Below are positions 21,007 to 33,000 of a stretch of DNA of 64,000 bases, piece after piece (within the stretch, counting starts at the first letter, position 1; the number at the start of each line of letters is the position of its first letter). Position numbers and translations under genes: made by a program. The notes under the pieces were generated by a model. The model was not told the origin of the DNA, ran no database searches, and saw only the letters and a list, made by a program, of their open reading frames with translations. The DNA comes from Galaxea fascicularis (lineage: Eukaryota; Cnidaria; Anthozoa; Scleractinia; Euphylliidae): positions 7,523,047-7,587,046 of the forward strand of contig OX419342.1 in NCBI GenBank assembly GCA_948470475.1, read 5' to 3'.

Positions 21007-21930
21007 GTAATTCGTACAATATCTAAATTTGAAAATATCAAGATGTCAAAGCAAACTGAACTAGCTGCGGACTAAATTTTTGGAATTTCTCGCCTGCTGC
21101 GTGCTCGCTGAACCAACCAACAGCCGCTCGGGTTTGTGCCTGTTTGATAAACCGATAATACTGCTATTTCCCAGTGCTAAAATAATCAGTGTAAAGTGAT
21201 ATAAAAAAACGATTAAAATGTGGCGGTTGCAGATGTCTAATTTCAGCCGTTAATCTCTTTTTGTTTTAAGTTTATTTTCTTGCAAAGTACCTTCTGAAAA
21301 TGAGCAACAGTGATGATACCGATTTTATGCTGATAGAGCAGTTTTCCGTCGCAATTACTCAGGCAAATCGCTAACGACATGAAGTAGCGCAATGAGCCAA
21401 TCAGGATTGCAGCTGGCGCCAAGCGCGGGAAAATGCACCCATGATTATCATTGAGAAGCTTTCACCAAGTTCTACCAACCCGTCGCAGAACGAAGAAAAG
21501 TAAAAACGGCAAAGAAAAGGCAAGTTACTTTCGACACTTAACCAAAACTGCTCTATTAATTCACTGGCATAAAATGCGCTTACTAACTACGAACATGATT
21601 GGCAGCAGAGCTGTCTGACTGTCTCCTTCACTGTCTGCCTCGCTTCTCTGATCCCGCGACAGTAAAGGGCAGGGTTTAACAACTGGCGTGGGAGGCTCGC
21701 GCGCTTCGCAAGTGGGAATTCACACCAAGATCACGCCGAGACAACAACAAAAAAAAAACACTGTTTTGCAGTCTTAGATTTTTTTAGACCTTTCTATAAT
21801 TAACAAAGCTTTTTTTTTTTTTTGCAAAGAAATTTCAGGACAAAATTTATTTTTGATCGAAAACATTTTGTTGTGCTATTTATTACACTTGCCTCTTTTA
21901 GATCTACCTCCAAACCTCACTTCACGCAGT
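21007..21930. other. Intergenic or intron, no exon recognised
   Basis: No exon continuing the secreted protein could be identified. TTTATT at about 21848 is a possible reverse-strand AATAAA for the GPCR gene. Confidence 0.4.
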
Positions 21931-22905
21931 TCACACTCTCAAGATCCTTGTAATTCCGCTAACAAAACGAGCAACAAACTGTTCTCTGAGGTCTTTGATT
22001 GTTTCCTTCACTACTTGCCTTACTTCATTGATCTTCCAACAGTAAAGTACGGGATTTAATGACGAATTCAAATAAACTAAAGTGGTTGCAGAGGCGACTT
22101 TAAGAAACAAAGAGGAAGACCTTTTGCCTCGCTTGGATATGACAAAAGCTATCGCTAGACTAAATGGTAAATAACAAACAACTAATGCAAACTGCAGCCA
22201 CAGTGCAGACGACACTGCCTTTCTGTATCGCGCCGTGTTGGGAAATGCTTGGCTAGGTTGTCTTTGAACATTGTCCTCAACATGCGTTTGGTGACGGCGC
22301 AACCTGAGGAAAATTCTCGTGTAGCAATAAATGGAAGTTACTAGGTAAAAAGATATAATTATAAAGTTATAAATATATGATATTAATCTATTCGTAAGAA
22401 AAACTACGGGGCCAACGATGGAGAAAACCCAGAAAATAGTCACAGTTAAATACATTCGCTTCAAAGTTACGAGTTGTCTGTATCTGAGTCCCAACAACAG
22501 GGCGAGAAGTCTGTCCACACTTATGGCTGTCAACGTTGACAAAGACGCTAAGCCTAACGCGTCACTTGTTATAAATGTGGCGGCTAATGCGTAACGACAA
22601 ATATTCCACTGTTCGTTCAACAGAGAGATCCAGTAACAAACATGCAACGGTTCTGCAATGAGGCCAACACAAAGATCAGTTGTCGCCAGGCTACGAAACA
22701 AGAGTTTGGACGGCGGATGAAGCGAAGTCTCCTTGTGAAGGGCGACTAGGATCAGACTATTCCCCAGGAAGGCAGTGATGGAGAAGAAAATGTTTAAGAC
22801 AACAAAGCAAAAGATTTGGTGGCGTTTTCCTGCGATAAGTTCTGCCGAGCAGAGCGATGTCTCGTTCATTATCTGGTTGCCACTTTCGTTTAAGTCTGCG
22901 GTCAT
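21931..22905 (-). CDS. Class A (rhodopsin-like) GPCR, intronless, 324 aa
   Basis: A complete single-exon receptor with seven hydrophobic segments. N-glycosylation sites lie near the N-terminus (NES, NET). TM1 has GNSLILV (48-54), TM2 LATTDLCVGL (73-82), the TM3 end has DRL (131-133) in place of DRY, TM6 has CYLP (244-247) in place of CWxP, and TM7 has NPVLY (284-288). C103 is the likely TM3 disulfide cysteine, but the short second extracellular loop has no partner Cys. It fits the large intronless receptor families of cnidarians that resemble adenosine/melanocortin-type receptors; the ligand cannot be assigned. The start is the first ATG of a long open frame. A decayed paralogue lies 2.3 kb upstream of its 5' end in the same orientation. 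Confidence 0.93.
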   Translation of the reverse strand: MTADLNESGNQIMNETSLCSAELIAGKRHQIFCFVVLNIFFSITAFLGNSLILVALHKETSLHPPSKLLFRSLATTDLCVGLIAEPLHVCYWISLLNEQWNICRYALAATFITSDALGLASLSTLTAISVDRLLALLLGLRYRQLVTLKRMYLTVTIFWVFSIVGPVVFLTNRLISYIYNFIIISFYLVTSIYCYTRIFLRLRRHQTHVEDNVQRQPSQAFPNTARYRKAVSSALWLQFALVVCYLPFSLAIAFVISKRGKRSSSLFLKVASATTLVYLNSSLNPVLYCWKINEVRQVVKETIKDLREQFVARFVSGITRILRV

Positions 22906-24389
22906 GGCGATTTTGATTCACCTGCATGTGTCTTAGTCAGGGTAAACATCGCCTTCTTATAAGCACGACTGAGTCTTTATCTTAATATGCCACTTGATCA
23001 CTTCAAATATAATCAGCCCTTTTGAGGTATACGTCATAGATTTTATATCCCGCAGTCAACTGACACAAAAGAAAAACGTGAGAAAAATCAATGCCACGCT
23101 TTGAAAAACCCGGACGAGTATTAAATTGTCACTGATAGCTGATATGATATGTTTTTGTCGCATATTTTGATCAGTTTGTTATTCTTGTGTCATTGCAAAA
23201 TACGTTTTATAGTTTTGTTGATATTTTCAATTGCCAGCGCAACGTTTTTAAACCAATTTTTGGGCTCGTGAAAGAGGACTGTTTTAATTTGACTTTTTTT
23301 GAGTTGCGGTCTCATCTTTTCGGTGCACTGCGTTTGTGCTGAGCAAATGACTTCGCTCCAACCGTTTTGTTGCACGGTGATCATGCCCTGTTCTATCTGT
23401 GTGTTAACATCGCTTTCATATTAGGACGAGTCAATCTTTTCATGCGTCAATCACATAAAAGCAAATCAGCATTTTTTGGTGTGCTTTATGCATTTCAGTT
23501 TTATCCGGCAGCTACGCTGCAGGACGCAGAAACATCGATCACGATCTGTTGCATGCACAATTTTGAAATTACAACATCTGTCCAAGAAGCTGAAAAGAGT
23601 CGAATTGGAAGAAGATAAATTCATATTGAGTATCCATCTCTTATTTGTCTGTGTTCCAATTTGTTTTACGTCCTTGGACAGGTTGTCCTGGCCGTGTAGT
23701 AATTATCAATTGTCTCTTTTCATACTTTTCTCCAGGGTGTTCTGACATCCGCAAGTTGTTGCGTCATAAGCAAAACTACATCCTTTGTATTCAATATTGC
23801 TCCTCGCAAATAATTAAAATCGAAGACATCAACATTTATTTTCAACTAAAGGAGTTATCGACGCAAAACGTCACAGCGGAAGACGAATTATTAGTCTTAG
23901 ACAAGTCAGTGCCTCAGTTTTGAGTTCAAGTAGAGTTTCTTTGGTATTTGCGTATTTATTTGTTGTGATTTTCTGTTTCACAAAATCACGCCTGCCCCTA
24001 TCTAGCAAGCAAGCAAAATTTAAACAAAAAAAACCAATCTTTTCAGTAAAAATAAATTGACCTTCAGTCTACGTTGCAGTGGCGAGGTCAATGCTTTTAA
24101 TCATGCTGTTAATATCTCAAGCTAATTGGTAAGTGAGCTTTATCAAAGCACCCGATAGACACCCATAATTTACTGACGCTTTTTAATTAAAGGAAGGGAT
24201 TCAGTTTGCAGCTGACATGGGCCTTTTAATGACCTCTATTCTCTTGCCAACAAAGTCTTGGTGATAGAAGTTATGCTTTTGCGATTTATTTTCCTCTCGT
24301 TTGTGGGTTTGTTGTGATACTTTTTATCAGTTAACACCTGTGTTGATCATATAACATCAAAGAAACGTAGCGCGTGTGGTGATATGGAT
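22906..24389. other. GPCR 5' flank and intergenic DNA
   Basis: No gene recognised. Small ORFs at 23.2-23.9 kb show no domain or splice pattern I can support. Confidence 0.4.
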
Positions 24390-24665
24390 TATAAATAAAT
24401 AAATAAATAAATAAATAAATACTTAATTGACCACTCCCCTAGAGGGGCTTTTCAGGGACAATGAAACAAATCATACAAATGAACACAACAGAGTTAAGAA
24501 TCCCAACTGGCGGGAGGCAGACCAGTTGGCTATTTACAAGGATGACCGAGGAGTTGAACCAGGCACGAACCCAGAACAACACCAGCTAGTGGCTAGAGCG
24601 GGATTTGAACCCGGGCCACCGCATTGAAATCCAGCGCCCTAAACCACTCGGCCATCCTGCCTCCA
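24390..24665 (-). mobile_element. tRNA-derived SINE, copy 2 (most complete)
   Basis: Minus-strand head GGCAGGATGGCCGAGTGG ... GCGCTGGATTTCAATGCGG ... GGGTTCAAATCCCGC contains A and B boxes of a Leu/Ser-type tRNA. The body matches copies at 6.8 kb and 42.9 kb, and the 3' tail is the (AAAT)n run at 24391-24421. Confidence 0.9.
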
Positions 24666-25239
24666 CCAATTATACATTATTATACATCATAAAAAAATTC
24701 CTGAAGGTCCCTAGAAGACAAGTTAGTTATTACTTCTTGGCCATAAATGATAAATGATAAAATTTGCAGTTAAGCCACCGACATTTTAGTTGTCATAAAC
24801 GTGGTCGCTGAAACGCAATAATTAAACCAAATTGCCTTGGCCTTGGACACCTTTTCTCAGTTTCCTTTTAATTAACTGACTCGACTGTCGTTCCAAGTAA
24901 AAACCAGCTTTTATGATTGTTCCATCAATTTTTCTATTCTTTCGATTAGTTTATCCTCTCTGGACACTTTTTTTTGTTTCTAGATACATCAAACACTTTA
25001 ACTTAACCCATCATATTTGTTGTGCTAGCTTGCGAATGCAGCCGCCTCTCATCGCTCCCGGCCCCCCGAGGAAAACAAACCAAACCAGAAATGTCTAGAA
25101 ATACTTTAAAGCTAAAACAGAAACGTTTTGTGGAGAGGCCGGGGAGCTACTATAATAAACAAAACTTTATAACTGCAGCAACTAAAACTACCACGAAGAA
25201 GCTTAAAGATTCATTTTTGAAAACTAATATTTTGTATGA
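24666..25239. other. Intergenic, no gene recognised
   Basis: No feature could be supported between the SINE and the GPCR pseudogene. Confidence 0.35.
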
Positions 25240-26470
25240 TGTATCATGTTACTCTATCTGTAAGATACTAACTCCAAAAGAACTAAACAAGTTACATCCA
25301 AACCTTAGACCTCCAAACCTATTACCACTAACTAAAAGAGCAAATTCCTCTGAATTGTGCGCTCCATTTAATGTCTGCCTTGCTTCTCTGATCACTTCCA
25401 ACTGTAAAGAATTAAATTGAAAAAAAAGTTCAAATAGCATAAAGTGACTGCACAGGGCCTTGCAAGATGAGGACAATTTTTGCCTCGATTTTCTCCGCAG
25501 TTCATTTTTATAACCACTCCTACAATACATGGTAAATAAGTCAAATAACAATCAACTGTCTTTCTGTATCGCAATATGCTCAGTGGAATTGCTTCAGGTG
25601 TTGCTTGACTCGGTAGTCCTGATTGCCTTGAATTTCAGTGAGTTTAACTGACGCAGCCTGAGGAAAATAATCGTGTAACAGAAAATAGAAGTTATCGATA
25701 TCAGACTCGAGAGTACAGTGACAAGGATATACAAATGTGAAATTGTTTCGTTAACATGGTTAAAAGCATATATTATGGGACCGAGAATAGAGACAGCCCA
25801 AAGAGAAACAAATAGTACATATGTTAGTAAATAATGCCTATGAAAGAAATCATATGTGAACTGTGGATATGAAATCAAACGAAGAATGATCGTCGCAGTT
25901 GTGATCGCAAGTTTTGCAATTGTGTAAACAAGCCTGAAAAAAATTCAGGACTTCAACGGGGCTTGAACCCGTGACCTCGCGATTCCGGTGCGATGTTCTA
26001 CCAACTGAGCTATGAAGACCTATGAAGCCACTGACGTTGGGAGCAGGTCAATTTTGGGTTCATATGTTCCCGTGAAAGATATGTAAATGAATAAGTTGGT
26101 AGAGCATCGCAGGCTTCTTTACGCAATTGCAAAAATTGCGATCACAACTGCGACGATCATTCTTCATTTGAATACATATGTTCTCTTCAAAGTTACAACT
26201 TGTCTGTACCTGACTCCCAACAACGGGGCGAGAAGTCTGTTCACACTTATGGCAGCTAATGGCAGCAGCAACGCTTAACACAACTAACGTGTAGCCAGTT
26301 ATGTATGATGCGGATAATATTCTCACTGTTCGTTAACCATTGATATCCTGGAAGTAATGAAAAAAGGTTCTGCATCGGTACCAACACAGAGATCAGTTGT
26401 CACCAGATTGCGAAGCAAGAGTTTGGACAGCGGATGAAGCCTGAAGACTCCTTGAGTAGCGCGGTACTTC
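25240..26470 (-). pseudogene. Degenerate GPCR paralogue split by an insertion
   Basis: Minus-strand pieces align in order with the intact receptor at 21.9-22.9 kb. The TM2 segment (TTDLCVG) and an AISV-R-LLA TM3 end lie at about 26160-26460. After a gap come TM4-TM5 (LWAVSILGPIIYAF ... SIFCYTIIFLRLRQ) at 25594-25860 and a TM7-like end (LNFFFNLILYSWK) near 25400. Stops and frameshifts interrupt every section and the NPxxY motif is lost. A roughly 290-bp inverted element occupies the intracellular loop 2 region. It is a tandem duplicate of the intact gene that has decayed. Confidence 0.85.
25880..26165. mobile_element. Inverted element with two opposed tRNA-like segments
   Basis: Arms of about 50-60 bp (GAATGATCGTCGCAGTTGTG at the left, its reverse complement at the right) enclose a minus-strand tRNA-like sequence at about 25950-26022 (AGCTCAGTTGGTAGAAC and GGGTTCAAGCCCCG, B box intact). 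A second, truncated plus-strand tRNA-like piece sits near 26090 (AGTTGGTAGAGCATCGCAGG). The anticodon arm lacks U33 and has mismatches, so this is tRNA-derived repeat DNA, not a functional tRNA gene. Confidence 0.78.
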
Positions 26471-27091
26471 ATTTATTTCAGTCACGTTTTCATCTTGAGT
26501 TAGGTTTGTATGGTGGCCAAAGACTGCCAATGAATTTTCAGGGCAAGTTTTTTCTTTTTTAAGCAAATAAAATGTGAAAGAAAATGCACATAACATTAAA
26601 ATGAAATACAATTGCAATGAAATGGAAAAGAAAATGTAAATAAAGTCAAAATCAAATGCAAATGCAATTAAATGTAAAACAAAAAGCAAAGCACAAATTA
26701 AAATCAAACTTAATTCAGATTAAAATTGAATTCATTCTGAAAAGATAATGCAGCGCTCGGCCATGCGAAAATTTACTTTCACTTGGAAAAAAAAATTCAC
26801 GTGGCCGAGCGCTGCCACCACCAATATGCTACACGCGCTTTACTGTACGAGTGGAACACATCGTATCGTGCAACATGGCAGAATAAAGACAGTTCCAAAA
26901 CCGGTCAGAAAAAATGCAGACTGCAGACTGGGTATAAAGTGAAGATTGTAGACTGGAAACTTGATATAAAAACGTATGAAGAGTCTATGAAGATTGGTCT
27001 TCACTCTTCACTTCATGATGGATTATTACTACACAAAACACGAGATCGTTGCTGGGAAATGCCGTAAACCGGTGAAACTCGCGCGGTGTTT
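26471..27091. other. P450 upstream region
   Basis: About 26500-26740 is A-rich on the plus strand with repeated AAATGCAAATG-like words. A short palindrome (GCAGCGCTCGGCCA at about 26750, TGGCCGAGCGCTGC at about 26803) follows. No gene is visible; the P450 promoter should lie here. Confidence 0.4.
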
Positions 27092-28840
27092 ATGACATTG
27101 CGTGTAGCTCACGCTTCACGCGATGTTTTTTTTGAAACGCGAGACTGCCAAGCAGTACGAAAATATGGCGTTCGACTCAGAATGTACACAATGTACTTAG
27201 TTCGTAAGGGATCCTTATCCTTTTGTGCCTTTGCACCTCAGTTGAGATTGAGTGCACATCTCCATCACCACAAAGGGTTACTTGCTTTGGCAGATAAAAC
27301 AAATACACAACTGAGTCCGAACAACAATCCAAGGGAACTCGGTGTAGCCGATTTACCAGGTCCACACGCTGATCTCTCAGGTATTTCTCTGGCGAAGAAA
27401 TTCCTGTCGGATGCCTTGAAAATTCTTTCTTTTCAACAGAAGAGACCTGATACAGATTTTGGGAAAAGAATTTTGAAAGCGCATGTCCGGGATGTGAAGA
27501 AATTTGGTCCAATATTCAGGACGAAATACACCGGTTTGAGACCTGGAGGCAATGTTAAGATTTCAAACCCTGTAGATGTGGCCACAGTGTTACGAGCTGA
27601 GAGTCATATTCCTATCAGACCGATTGTTCCTGTAAGGGAGTACTACAGAAAGAAAACTAACAAACCTGCGGGTTTGTTTTTTGATAATGGCCCAGACTGG
27701 TACAAACATCGGCGTGCAGTTAATGAGAGAATGTTGAAGCCAAAACTTGTTGCTGAGCATGAAAATGAATTTAATGAGATCATCACAGATTTTATTACCA
27801 GGCTGGAGAAACTTCGAGGAAGCCATGGCTTGGAAAACGAGGTCCCTCTGCTGGAGAAAGAGCTTTTTAGTTGGTCCTTTGAATCGGTGTCACAAGTGCT
27901 TTTCGATGAAAGGTTTGGATCTTTGGAGGATGATGTTAAACCAGAAAGCCAGGAGTTTAATACTGCTGTGAGCAACTTCCTGGTTACCAGTGCTCACATT
28001 GATGTGCAACCTCTTTGGTTGATTAAAATTTTTCCAACAGAAATGTATAAACAGTTTACAGAAAATCATGATAAACTATACGAGTTCACTGAAAAGTGTA
28101 TAAACAAGAAATTGAAACAGTATGAAAAGCAAGACAAATTCACGGAAAAATCTCAAAACAACAGGATGGAATTTTTGAAGTATTTAGCTACAACACCTGG
28201 CATGACGTACAAGGATCTCGTAGCAACATATGTCGACATATACCTTGCAGGAGTTGACACCACAGCTACTGCCATGCTTTGGAGTTTGTATGAGCTGGCC
28301 ACAAACCAAGACAAACAGCAGACATTATATAAAGAGATTTCAGCAATACTGAAACCAGGAGAGATAGTAAGTACCAAATTATTGTCCAGAATGCCATACT
28401 TAAAAGCATGTATCAAGGAAGTCAATCGACTATATGCAGTGTTTCACCTGTCCCGTGTAACTGAACAAGACTTATTGTTAAGTGGTTATAAAATCCCTGC
28501 TGGCACACAGGTTATGATTCTGTCACATGCAATGAGCATAAGTGAACAGAATTTTGATGATCCTTTGTCCTTCAAACCAGAGCGATGGTTACGGGACAAA
28601 AGACGACCTACAGAGGCCAGTACAACTGAACATGCATTTGCTTCTTTGCCATTTGGGTTTGGCACAAGGATGTGTGTTGGTAAACGGGTGTCTGAGTTGG
28701 AACAGTATTTACTTCTGACAAGGATTATTCAGAATTATCAACTCTATTATGCTGCCAATGAAACAGTTGAGCGGACTACACAGGGACTGGTGATTATTCC
28801 TGATCGTACAGTGCAAGTGCAATTTGTGAAACGAGACTAG
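27092..28840 (+). CDS. Mitochondrial-clan cytochrome P450, intronless
   Basis: A single open frame of about 582 codons (ATG at 27092). A basic, hydroxyl-rich N-terminus with no membrane anchor fits a mitochondrial presequence; the ATGs at 27182 and 27191 are alternative starts. Landmarks (numbering from 27092): PGP near 89-91; helix C WYKHR (203-207); helix I AGVDTT (386-391) with the oxygen-activating Asp-Thr; ExxR as EVNR (443-446); PERW (496-499); heme loop PFGFGTRMCVG with Cys 528, followed by a basic KR as in adrenodoxin-dependent enzymes. Mitochondrial P450s (CYP11/24/27 type) hydroxylate sterols and related lipids at the inner membrane using ferredoxin electrons. The substrate cannot be assigned. 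AATAAA at 29731 is a distant candidate polyA signal. Confidence 0.94.
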   Translation: MTLRVAHASRDVFFETRDCQAVRKYGVRLRMYTMYLVRKGSLSFCAFAPQLRLSAHLHHHKGLLALADKTNTQLSPNNNPRELGVADLPGPHADLSGISLAKKFLSDALKILSFQQKRPDTDFGKRILKAHVRDVKKFGPIFRTKYTGLRPGGNVKISNPVDVATVLRAESHIPIRPIVPVREYYRKKTNKPAGLFFDNGPDWYKHRRAVNERMLKPKLVAEHENEFNEIITDFITRLEKLRGSHGLENEVPLLEKELFSWSFESVSQVLFDERFGSLEDDVKPESQEFNTAVSNFLVTSAHIDVQPLWLIKIFPTEMYKQFTENHDKLYEFTEKCINKKLKQYEKQDKFTEKSQNNRMEFLKYLATTPGMTYKDLVATYVDIYLAGVDTTATAMLWSLYELATNQDKQQTLYKEISAILKPGEIVSTKLLSRMPYLKACIKEVNRLYAVFHLSRVTEQDLLLSGYKIPAGTQVMILSHAMSISEQNFDDPLSFKPERWLRDKRRPTEASTTEHAFASLPFGFGTRMCVGKRVSELEQYLLLTRIIQNYQLYYAANETVERTTQGLVIIPDRTVQVQFVKRD

Positions 28841-30012
28841 TTATGCCGTAACTGATAACATGAACACAGTGAAGACCTTAACAACAACATTGTAAGAGTA
28901 TGGTATCATTTTATATTAACCTTTCTACTCCCTTGGGAACATTGTCACCAACAGCCAATTCAACTAATATTAATATTGAGATGTGGTTGATTGTTGCAGT
29001 ATGTTAGAAGTACTACTTTTAATATTATTAGTAGCAAAAGTAACGCATTGAAAAAAGTGACCTAAGAAACCAAGTGGAAACTGGCCATTTTTTGTTGCTT
29101 AATGTAACAAATCCACGAGTAGTATCAATGAGTATGAATTCCATATAATTTCCATAAATTCAGATCAATCTTTTTTCTGCTCTTATAAATACATGATTTT
29201 ATACCATGCCATAGAAAATATAGCCAATTAGGATGCAGGAAAGCCATTGTATATTCATGGGTATTCCACCAAACCTTCCCATTGATCAGTGCAATTCAAC
29301 GGTATCACATCCAGCATTGATCACGTAAGCCCACGTATTTTCTATGACATGGTATTAAATAGTCATGCAAGGCTTTCTCATGGTATGTACCATAGAATAT
29401 CCCAACCGTCACTTGTCACAATGTATTTTCTTTGCATACACACTCGCCTAAAAGCTCATGTGTATGGAAGAAAATACAAATGACTTGTGGGATATTCCAC
29501 TGTATATCACTTGAAAGCACTGCAGAGAGGCAGGCATCCCCTCTCTTTATGACAGGCGAGTGTCACTATCTTTTGATCTTTTTAATGACATTGTTCTTGA
29601 CATTAATAACAAGCTTGCTGGTCTGCTCCCACCTAAAGCTGATCACCATAGGCAGCTGCGCAGTAAAAGGAAGTTCAGTGTGCCTGTGCAGTGTGTGAAA
29701 CGGAGCGCCTTAAAAAATCTTTAGAATGTGAATAAATATGTCTATTTAGGTATACATATATATTTTTTAACACAAGTTTAAGTGATGATTTTATCAGTTT
29801 TGTATACTTGTATTATTATAGATCCTTATAACTATTTTAATTACAAATCTGTTCTTGTACATTATACACGTAATTCAGTCCTCGGACTGCAGGGTGTTGT
29901 TTTAATAAACGATCTATCAACATATAAACTTACCAAATATAAGTGAGGGTGAAATGTAAGTAGGATACACATGTTGATATTTAACAAATTGTTCACCAAA
30001 GTGGAGGTGAAA
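28841..30012. other. P450 3' flank and intergenic DNA
   Basis: It holds an inverted repeat at about 29200-29357 (ATACCATGCCATAGAAAATA and its near reverse complement) with similar CCATAGAATATCCC words nearby. Otherwise no feature. Confidence 0.45.
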
Positions 30013-33000
30013 AGTAGTAAAATGCAGGCAAGTGAGTATAAATGAAGAGAAGTGAGTATAAATGCAGGCAAGTGAGTATAAATGAAGAGAAGTGAGTATA
30101 AATGCAGGCAAGTGAGTATAAATGCAGGCAAGTGAGTATAAATGAAGAGAAGTGAGTATAAATGCAGGCAAGTGAGTATAAATACAGGCAAGTGAGTATA
30201 AATGAAGAGAAGTGAGTATAAATGCAGGCAAGTGAGTATAAATGAAGAGAAGTGAGTATAAATGCAGGCAAGTGAGTATAAATGCAGGCAAGTGAGTACA
30301 AATGCAGGCAAGTGAGTATAAATGAAGAGAAGTGAGTATAAATGCAGGCAAGTGAGTACAAATGCAGGCAAGTGAGTATAAATGCAGGCAAGTGAGTATA
30401 AATGCAGGCAAGTGAGTACAAATGCAGGCAAGTGAGTATAAATGAAGAGAAGTGAGTATAAATGCAGGCAAGTGAGTACAAATGCAGGCAAGTGAGTATC
30501 AATGAAGAGAAGTGAGTATAAATGCAGGCAAGTGAGTATAAATGCAGGCAAGTGAGTACAAATGCAGGCAAGTGAGTATAAATGAAGAGAAGTGAGTATA
30601 AATGCAGGCAAGTGAGTACAAATGCAGGCAAGTGAGTACAAATGCAGGCAAGTGAGTATTAATGCAGGCAAGTGAGTATAAATGGAAGCAATTAGTGAGT
30701 ATAAATGCAGGCAAGTGAGTACAAATGCAGACAAGTGAGTATCAATGCAGGCAAGTGAGTATAAATGCAAGCAAGTGAGTATAAATGCAGGCAAGTGAGT
30801 ACAAATGCAGGCAAGTGAGTACAAATGCAGGCAAGTGAGTACAAATGCAGGCAAGTGAGTATAAATGCAAGCAAGTGAGTATAAATGCAGGCAAGTGAGT
30901 ACAAATGCAGGCAAGTGAGTACAAATGCAGGCAAGTGAGTATAAATGCAGGCAAGTGAGTATAAATGAAGAGAAGTGAGTATAAATGCAGGCACGTGAGT
31001 ATAAATGAAGAGAAGTGAGTATAAATGCAGGCAAGTGAGTACAAATGCAGGCAAGTGAGTACAAATGCAGGCAAGTGAGTATAAATGAAGAGAAGTGAGT
31101 ATAAATGCAGGCAAGTGAGTACAAATGCAGGCAAGTGAGTACAAATGCAGGCAAGTGAGTATTAATGCAGGCAAGTGAGTATAAATGGAAGCAATTAGTG
31201 AGTATAAATGCAGGCAAGTGAGTACAAATGCAGACAAGTGAGTATCAATGCAGGCAAGTGAGTATAAATGCAAGCAAGTGAGTATAAATGCAGGCAAGTG
31301 AGTACAAATGCAGGCAAGTGAGTACAAATGCAGGCAAGTGAGTATAAATGCAAGCAAGTGAGTATAAATGCAGGCAAGTGAGTACAAATGCAGGCAAGTG
31401 AGTACAAATGCAGGCAAGTGAGTATAAATGCAGGCAAGTGAGTATAAATGAAGAGAAGTGAGTATAAATGCAGGCACGTGAGTATAAATGAAGAGAAGTG
31501 AGTATAAATGCAGGCAAGTGAGTACAAATGCAGGCAAGTGAGTATTAATGCAGGCAAGTGAGTATAAATGGAAGCAATTAGTGAGTATAAATGCAGGCAA
31601 GTGAGTACAAATGCAGACAAGTGAGTATCAATGCAGGCAAGTGAGTATAAATGCAAGCAAGTGAGTATAAATGCAAGGAAATGAGTATAAATGCAGGCAA
31701 GTGAGTATAAATGCAAGCAAGTGAGTACAGATGCAGGCAAGTGAGTATAAATGCAAGCAAGTGAGTACAAATGCATGCAAGTGAGTATAAATGCAGGCAA
31801 GTGAGTATAAATGCAAGCAAGTGAGTACAAATGCAAACAAGTGAGTACAAATGCAAGTAAGTGAGTACAAATGCAGGCAAGTGAGTATCAATGCAGGCAA
31901 GTGAGTACAAATGCAGGCAAGTGAGTATAAATGCAGGCAATTAAGTGAGTTAACAAATGCAGGCAAGTGAGTATAAATGGAAGCAAGTGAGTATAAATGC
32001 AGGCAAGTGAGTATAAATGCAGGCAAGTGAGTATAAATGTAGGCAAGTGAGTACAAATGCAGGCATGTGAGTATAAGTGCAAGCAAGTGAGTATAAATGC
32101 AGGCAAGTTAAAGTACAAATGCAGGCAAGTGTGTATAAATGCAAGCAAGTGAGTATAAATGCAGGCAAGTGAGTATAAATGCAAGCAAGTGAGTACAAAT
32201 GCATGCAAGTGAGTATAAATGCAGGCAAGTGAGTACAAATGCAGGCAAGTGAGTATAAATGCAGGCAAGTGAGTATTAAAATGGAAGCAAAAATTAGTGA
32301 GTATAAATGCAAGCAAGTGAGTACAAATGCAGGCAATTGAGTATAAATGGAAGCAAGTGAGTACAAATGCAGGCAAGTGAGTACAAATGCAGGCAAGTGA
32401 GTACAAATGCAGGCAAGTGAGTATCAATGCAGGCAAGTGAGTATAAATGGAAGCAAGTGAGTATAAATGGAAGCAAGTGAGTATATTAATGCAAGCAAGT
32501 GAGTATAAATGCAGGCAAGTCAGAGTATAAATGCAAGCAAGTGAGTATAAATGCAAGCAAGTGAGTATAAATGCAAGCAAGTGAGTATAAATGCAAGCAA
32601 ATGAGTATAAATGCAGGCAAGTGAGTATAAATGCAAGCAAGTGAGTACAAATGCAGGCAAGTGAGTATAAATGGAAGCAAGTGAGTATAAATGCAAGCAA
32701 GTGAGTACAAATGCAGGCAAGTGAGTATAAATGCAAGCAAGTGAGTATAAATGCAGGCAAGTGAGTATATAAATGCAAGCGAGTACAAATGCAGGCAAGT
32801 GAGTACAAATGCAAGCAATTAGTGAGTATAAATGCAAGCAAGTGAGTACAAATGCAGGCAAGTGAGTATAAATGCAAGCAAGTGAGTATAATTAATGCAA
32901 GCAAGTGAGTACAAATGCAGGCAAGTGAGTATAAATGGAAGCAAGTGAGTATAAATGCAAGCAAGTGAGTACAAATGCAGGCATTAGTGAGTATAAATCC

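Noticed and set aside
25950..26022. Functional tRNA gene
   Set aside because: A and B boxes are present, but the anticodon loop lacks U33, the arms have mismatches, and the sequence is embedded in an inverted repeat element.
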